From an uncultured Oceanobacillus sp. (lineage in GTDB: Bacteria; Bacillota; Bacilli; Bacillales; Amphibacillaceae), in assembly GCA_938004015.1 (NCBI GenBank), contig CALKWU010000100.1:1-7436 (forward strand): a DNA stretch of 7,436 bases, written 5' to 3'. Position 1 is the stretch's first letter. Each line of letters begins with the position of its first letter. Made by a program: the position numbers and the translations under genes. Shown in pieces: positions 5,537-7,436 of this stretch. A model generated the notes under the pieces. It did not search any database. It was not told where the DNA came from and saw only the letters and a list, made by a program, of their open reading frames with translations.

Positions 5537-6556
5537 ATGTCAGATGTATATAAAAAAGCCGGAGTTGATGTCGAAGCCGGTTATGAAGCCGTCAAGCGGA
5601 TGAAAAAACATATTGAAAAAACGAAGCGGCCGGAAGTCTTGGGAGGAATCGGTTCGTTTGCCGGACTATTTGATTTGTCAGGATTTTCTTATAAAGAACC
5701 GGTTCTTGTTTCCGGCACGGATGGAGTCGGAACAAAATTAAAACTTGCTTTCCAAATGGAACGGCATGATACGGTGGGCATCGATCTTGTCGCCATGTGT
5801 GCCAACGATATCGTTGCTCAAGGTGCTAAGCCGCTGTTTTTCCTCGACTACATCGCTTGCGGTAAAAATGATCCGGCGAAAATCGAACAAATTGTCGCAG
5901 GAATCGCAGCGGGTTGCGTGGATGCCGGAGCCGCTTTAATCGGCGGGGAAACAGCGGAAATGCCGGGAATGTATGATGAAGATGAATACGATCTTGCCGG
6001 TTTTGTCGTCGGGATCGCGGAAAAAGCAAAACTGATAACCGGAAAAAACATTGAAAAAGGCGATGTCCTCATTGGACTGGCATCAAGCGGCATCCATTCC
6101 AATGGATATTCATTAGTACGGAAAATCGTCGCAGATATGGATTTTGCGAAAACATATGATGGATTGTCCAAGCCTTTAGGTGAAATCCTCCTCGAGCCGA
6201 CGAAAATTTATGCGAAGCCGGTGAAAAAAGTATTGGACCAAGTTGCTGTGAAAGGGATTTCCCATATCACCGGCGGCGGTTTTTACGAAAACTTGCCGCG
6301 GATGCTTGATGGGGGGCTCGGTGTCGAAATCCAAAAAGGTAGTTGGGACATACCGGAAATCTTCCCATTCCTGCAAGAAACGGGGGATATACCGGAAGCA
6401 GAAATGTACGGTGTGTTCAATATGGGAATTGGAATGGTGCTTGCAGTTGCGGATAAAGACGCGGAAACAACATTGGAAATTTTGCAGGAAACGGGCGAAA
6501 CGGCGTATCGGATTGGCGTCGTGACAGCTGAAGAAGGGGTGCGATTCTCCTCATGA
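5537..6556 (+). CDS. purM: Phosphoribosylformylglycinamidine cyclo-ligase (AIR synthetase) PurM
   Basis: PurM closes the imidazole ring of FGAM with ATP, giving AIR, the substrate of PurK and also the precursor of the thiamin pyrimidine. It belongs to the same ATP-binding superfamily as PurL. The protein has 339 residues, against about 346 in B. subtilis. Visible motifs are SGTDGVGTKLKLA (59-71), the DLVAMCANDIVAQGAKP segment (83-99), GGETAEMPG (136-144), SSGIHSNGYSLVRK (183-196), HITGGGFYENLPRM (243-256) and FNMGIGM (294-300). ATG 5537 is preceded by AGAGG (5522-5526) 10 bases upstream, and the gap to purF is 24 bases. The stop overlaps the purN start as ATGA. The protein looks fully functional. 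Confidence 0.97.
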   Translation: MSDVYKKAGVDVEAGYEAVKRMKKHIEKTKRPEVLGGIGSFAGLFDLSGFSYKEPVLVSGTDGVGTKLKLAFQMERHDTVGIDLVAMCANDIVAQGAKPLFFLDYIACGKNDPAKIEQIVAGIAAGCVDAGAALIGGETAEMPGMYDEDEYDLAGFVVGIAEKAKLITGKNIEKGDVLIGLASSGIHSNGYSLVRKIVADMDFAKTYDGLSKPLGEILLEPTKIYAKPVKKVLDQVAVKGISHITGGGFYENLPRMLDGGLGVEIQKGSWDIPEIFPFLQETGDIPEAEMYGVFNMGIGMVLAVADKDAETTLEILQETGETAYRIGVVTAEEGVRFSS

Positions 6557-7116
6557 ACAAAGTGAAGGCGGCAGTGTTTGCTTCCGGTACAGGCTCCAAT
6601 TTCCAAGCGATGATGGAAGACCCGGCACTTCCCTGCGATATTGTCCGTTTAGTTTGCGATAAGCCGGGTGCTCCCGTCATCGGAAAGGCGGAAAACTACG
6701 GCTTGAACACATTTGTTTTTTCTGCAAATGATTATGAAAACAAAGCGACGTATGAACAGGAAATTGTCGATGTTCTCAGGCAAGATGGAATCGAATGGAT
6801 TTTTCTTGCCGGCTATATGCGCCTGCTCGGCGAAACATTGCTGAATCAGTTTGAAGGGAAAATAGTGAATATCCATCCGTCGCTGCTTCCGGCTTTTCCC
6901 GGAAAAGATGCGGTTGGCCAGGCATATCGGGCAGGTGTCAAAGTGACCGGTGTGACCGTGCATTTCGTTGATGAAGGAATGGATACCGGATCGATCATCG
7001 CTCAAGAAGCTGTCCGTGTTTATGAAAACGATACGGTGGAATCATTGCACCGACGGATTCAAGAAGTGGAACATCGGTTGTATCCGAACGTCATCAAAGA
7101 ACTTTTACAAAAGTGA
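6553..7116 (+). CDS. purN: Phosphoribosylglycinamide formyltransferase PurN
   Basis: PurN transfers a formyl group from 10-formyltetrahydrofolate to GAR, giving FGAR for PurL. The protein has 187 residues, close to the B. subtilis length of about 195. The GAR-phosphate loop ASGTGSNFQA is at 10-19. The segment AGYMRLLG precedes the catalytic NIHPSLLPAFPG, which supplies the conserved Asn and His; HFVDEGMDTGSII supplies the conserved Asp. All three catalytic residues are therefore present. The start overlaps the purM stop (ATGA, 6553-6556). The nearest purine-rich site, AAGGGG (6534-6539), is 13 bases away, so translation probably depends on coupling to purM. Confidence 0.96.
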   Translation: MNKVKAAVFASGTGSNFQAMMEDPALPCDIVRLVCDKPGAPVIGKAENYGLNTFVFSANDYENKATYEQEIVDVLRQDGIEWIFLAGYMRLLGETLLNQFEGKIVNIHPSLLPAFPGKDAVGQAYRAGVKVTGVTVHFVDEGMDTGSIIAQEAVRVYENDTVESLHRRIQEVEHRLYPNVIKELLQK

Positions 7117-7125
7117 GGGATCGTC

Positions 7126-7436
7126 ATGGGGAAAAGAGCATTGATCAGTGTTTCCGATAAAACGAACGTAGTGGACTTTGCGAAAGGTTTGAAGAAACTC
7201 GGAGTGGAAATCATTTCGACCGGCGGTACGATGAAAGCTCTTCAAGATGCTGATGTCGAAGTGACGGCGATTGATGAAGTGACCGGTATTCCGGAAATCA
7301 TGGATGGGCGGGTGAAAACACTCCATCCGAAAGTGCATGGCGGATTACTCGGAAAAAGGAATGATGCGGAACATCGAAAACAGATGGAAGAAAACGGGAT
7401 ACTCCCGATCGATATCGTTGCCGTCAATTTATATCC
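7126..7436 (+). CDS. purH: PurH, bifunctional AICAR formyltransferase/IMP cyclohydrolase (5' part)
   Basis: Only the first 103 codons are present; the gene runs off the window. This part is the start of the N-terminal IMP cyclohydrolase domain, an MGS-like fold, which closes FAICAR to IMP. The formyltransferase domain would follow outside the window. Visible motifs are RALISVSDKTN (4-14), ISTGGT (30-35) and DGRVKTLHPKVHGGLLG (60-76), all typical of the family. ATG 7126 is preceded by GAGGG (7115-7119) 6 bases upstream, which overlaps the purN stop codon. The sequence shows no damage. Confidence 0.95.
   Translation, partial: MGKRALISVSDKTNVVDFAKGLKKLGVEIISTGGTMKALQDADVEVTAIDEVTGIPEIMDGRVKTLHPKVHGGLLGKRNDAEHRKQMEENGILPIDIVAVNLY

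Overview
The window holds most of a de novo purine biosynthesis operon, all on the + strand, from a member of the Firmicutes and most probably the order Bacillales. Three things support this placement. The leader carries a guanine-type purine riboswitch just before purE. The gene order follows the Bacillus subtilis pur operon. The proteins resemble their B. subtilis counterparts closely along their length, as judged from memory of those sequences. The Shine-Dalgarno sites are strong and purine-rich, and the genes overlap or nearly touch. I cannot name the genus.

Layout: bases 1-60 hold a candidate PurR half-site (PurBox) and a sigma-A-like promoter. Bases 72-231 hold the riboswitch aptamer, a 13-bp candidate antiterminator and an intrinsic terminator. 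The genes follow: purE (258-749), purK (736-1863, TTG start), purL (1908-4130), purF (4145-5512), purM (5537-6556), purN (6553-7116), and the start of purH (7126 to the window edge). Nothing points to a gene on the minus strand, and there is no mobile element, tRNA, rRNA or CRISPR array.

Pathway: PurF makes phosphoribosylamine from PRPP. PurN formylates GAR, PurL makes FGAM and PurM closes the ring to AIR. PurK and PurE convert AIR to CAIR through N5-CAIR, and PurH performs the last two steps to IMP. PurD (GAR synthetase) normally follows purH and would lie beyond the window.

Two things are not ordinary. First, the block purB-purC-purS-purQ, which in B. subtilis lies between purK and purL, is absent; only 44 bases separate the two genes here. 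PurL is the small type that normally works with PurS and the glutaminase PurQ. Second, PurF has lost its N-terminal catalytic cysteine. In the purF frame the ancestral leader can still be read across the purL end (E-I-K-S-I-K-E-E), but a TGA stands where Cys1 should be, and translation must begin at an ATG two codons further on. The glutamine-binding Arg and the oxyanion-hole Asn of the same domain are also replaced, while the phosphoribosyltransferase domain and the iron-sulfur cysteines look intact. So at both glutamine-using steps of the pathway the local glutaminase is missing or apparently dead. The most interesting reading is a purine pathway that runs on free ammonia or on ammonia supplied in trans. 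The dull alternatives are relocation of the missing genes, a decaying operon, or a second complete copy elsewhere.
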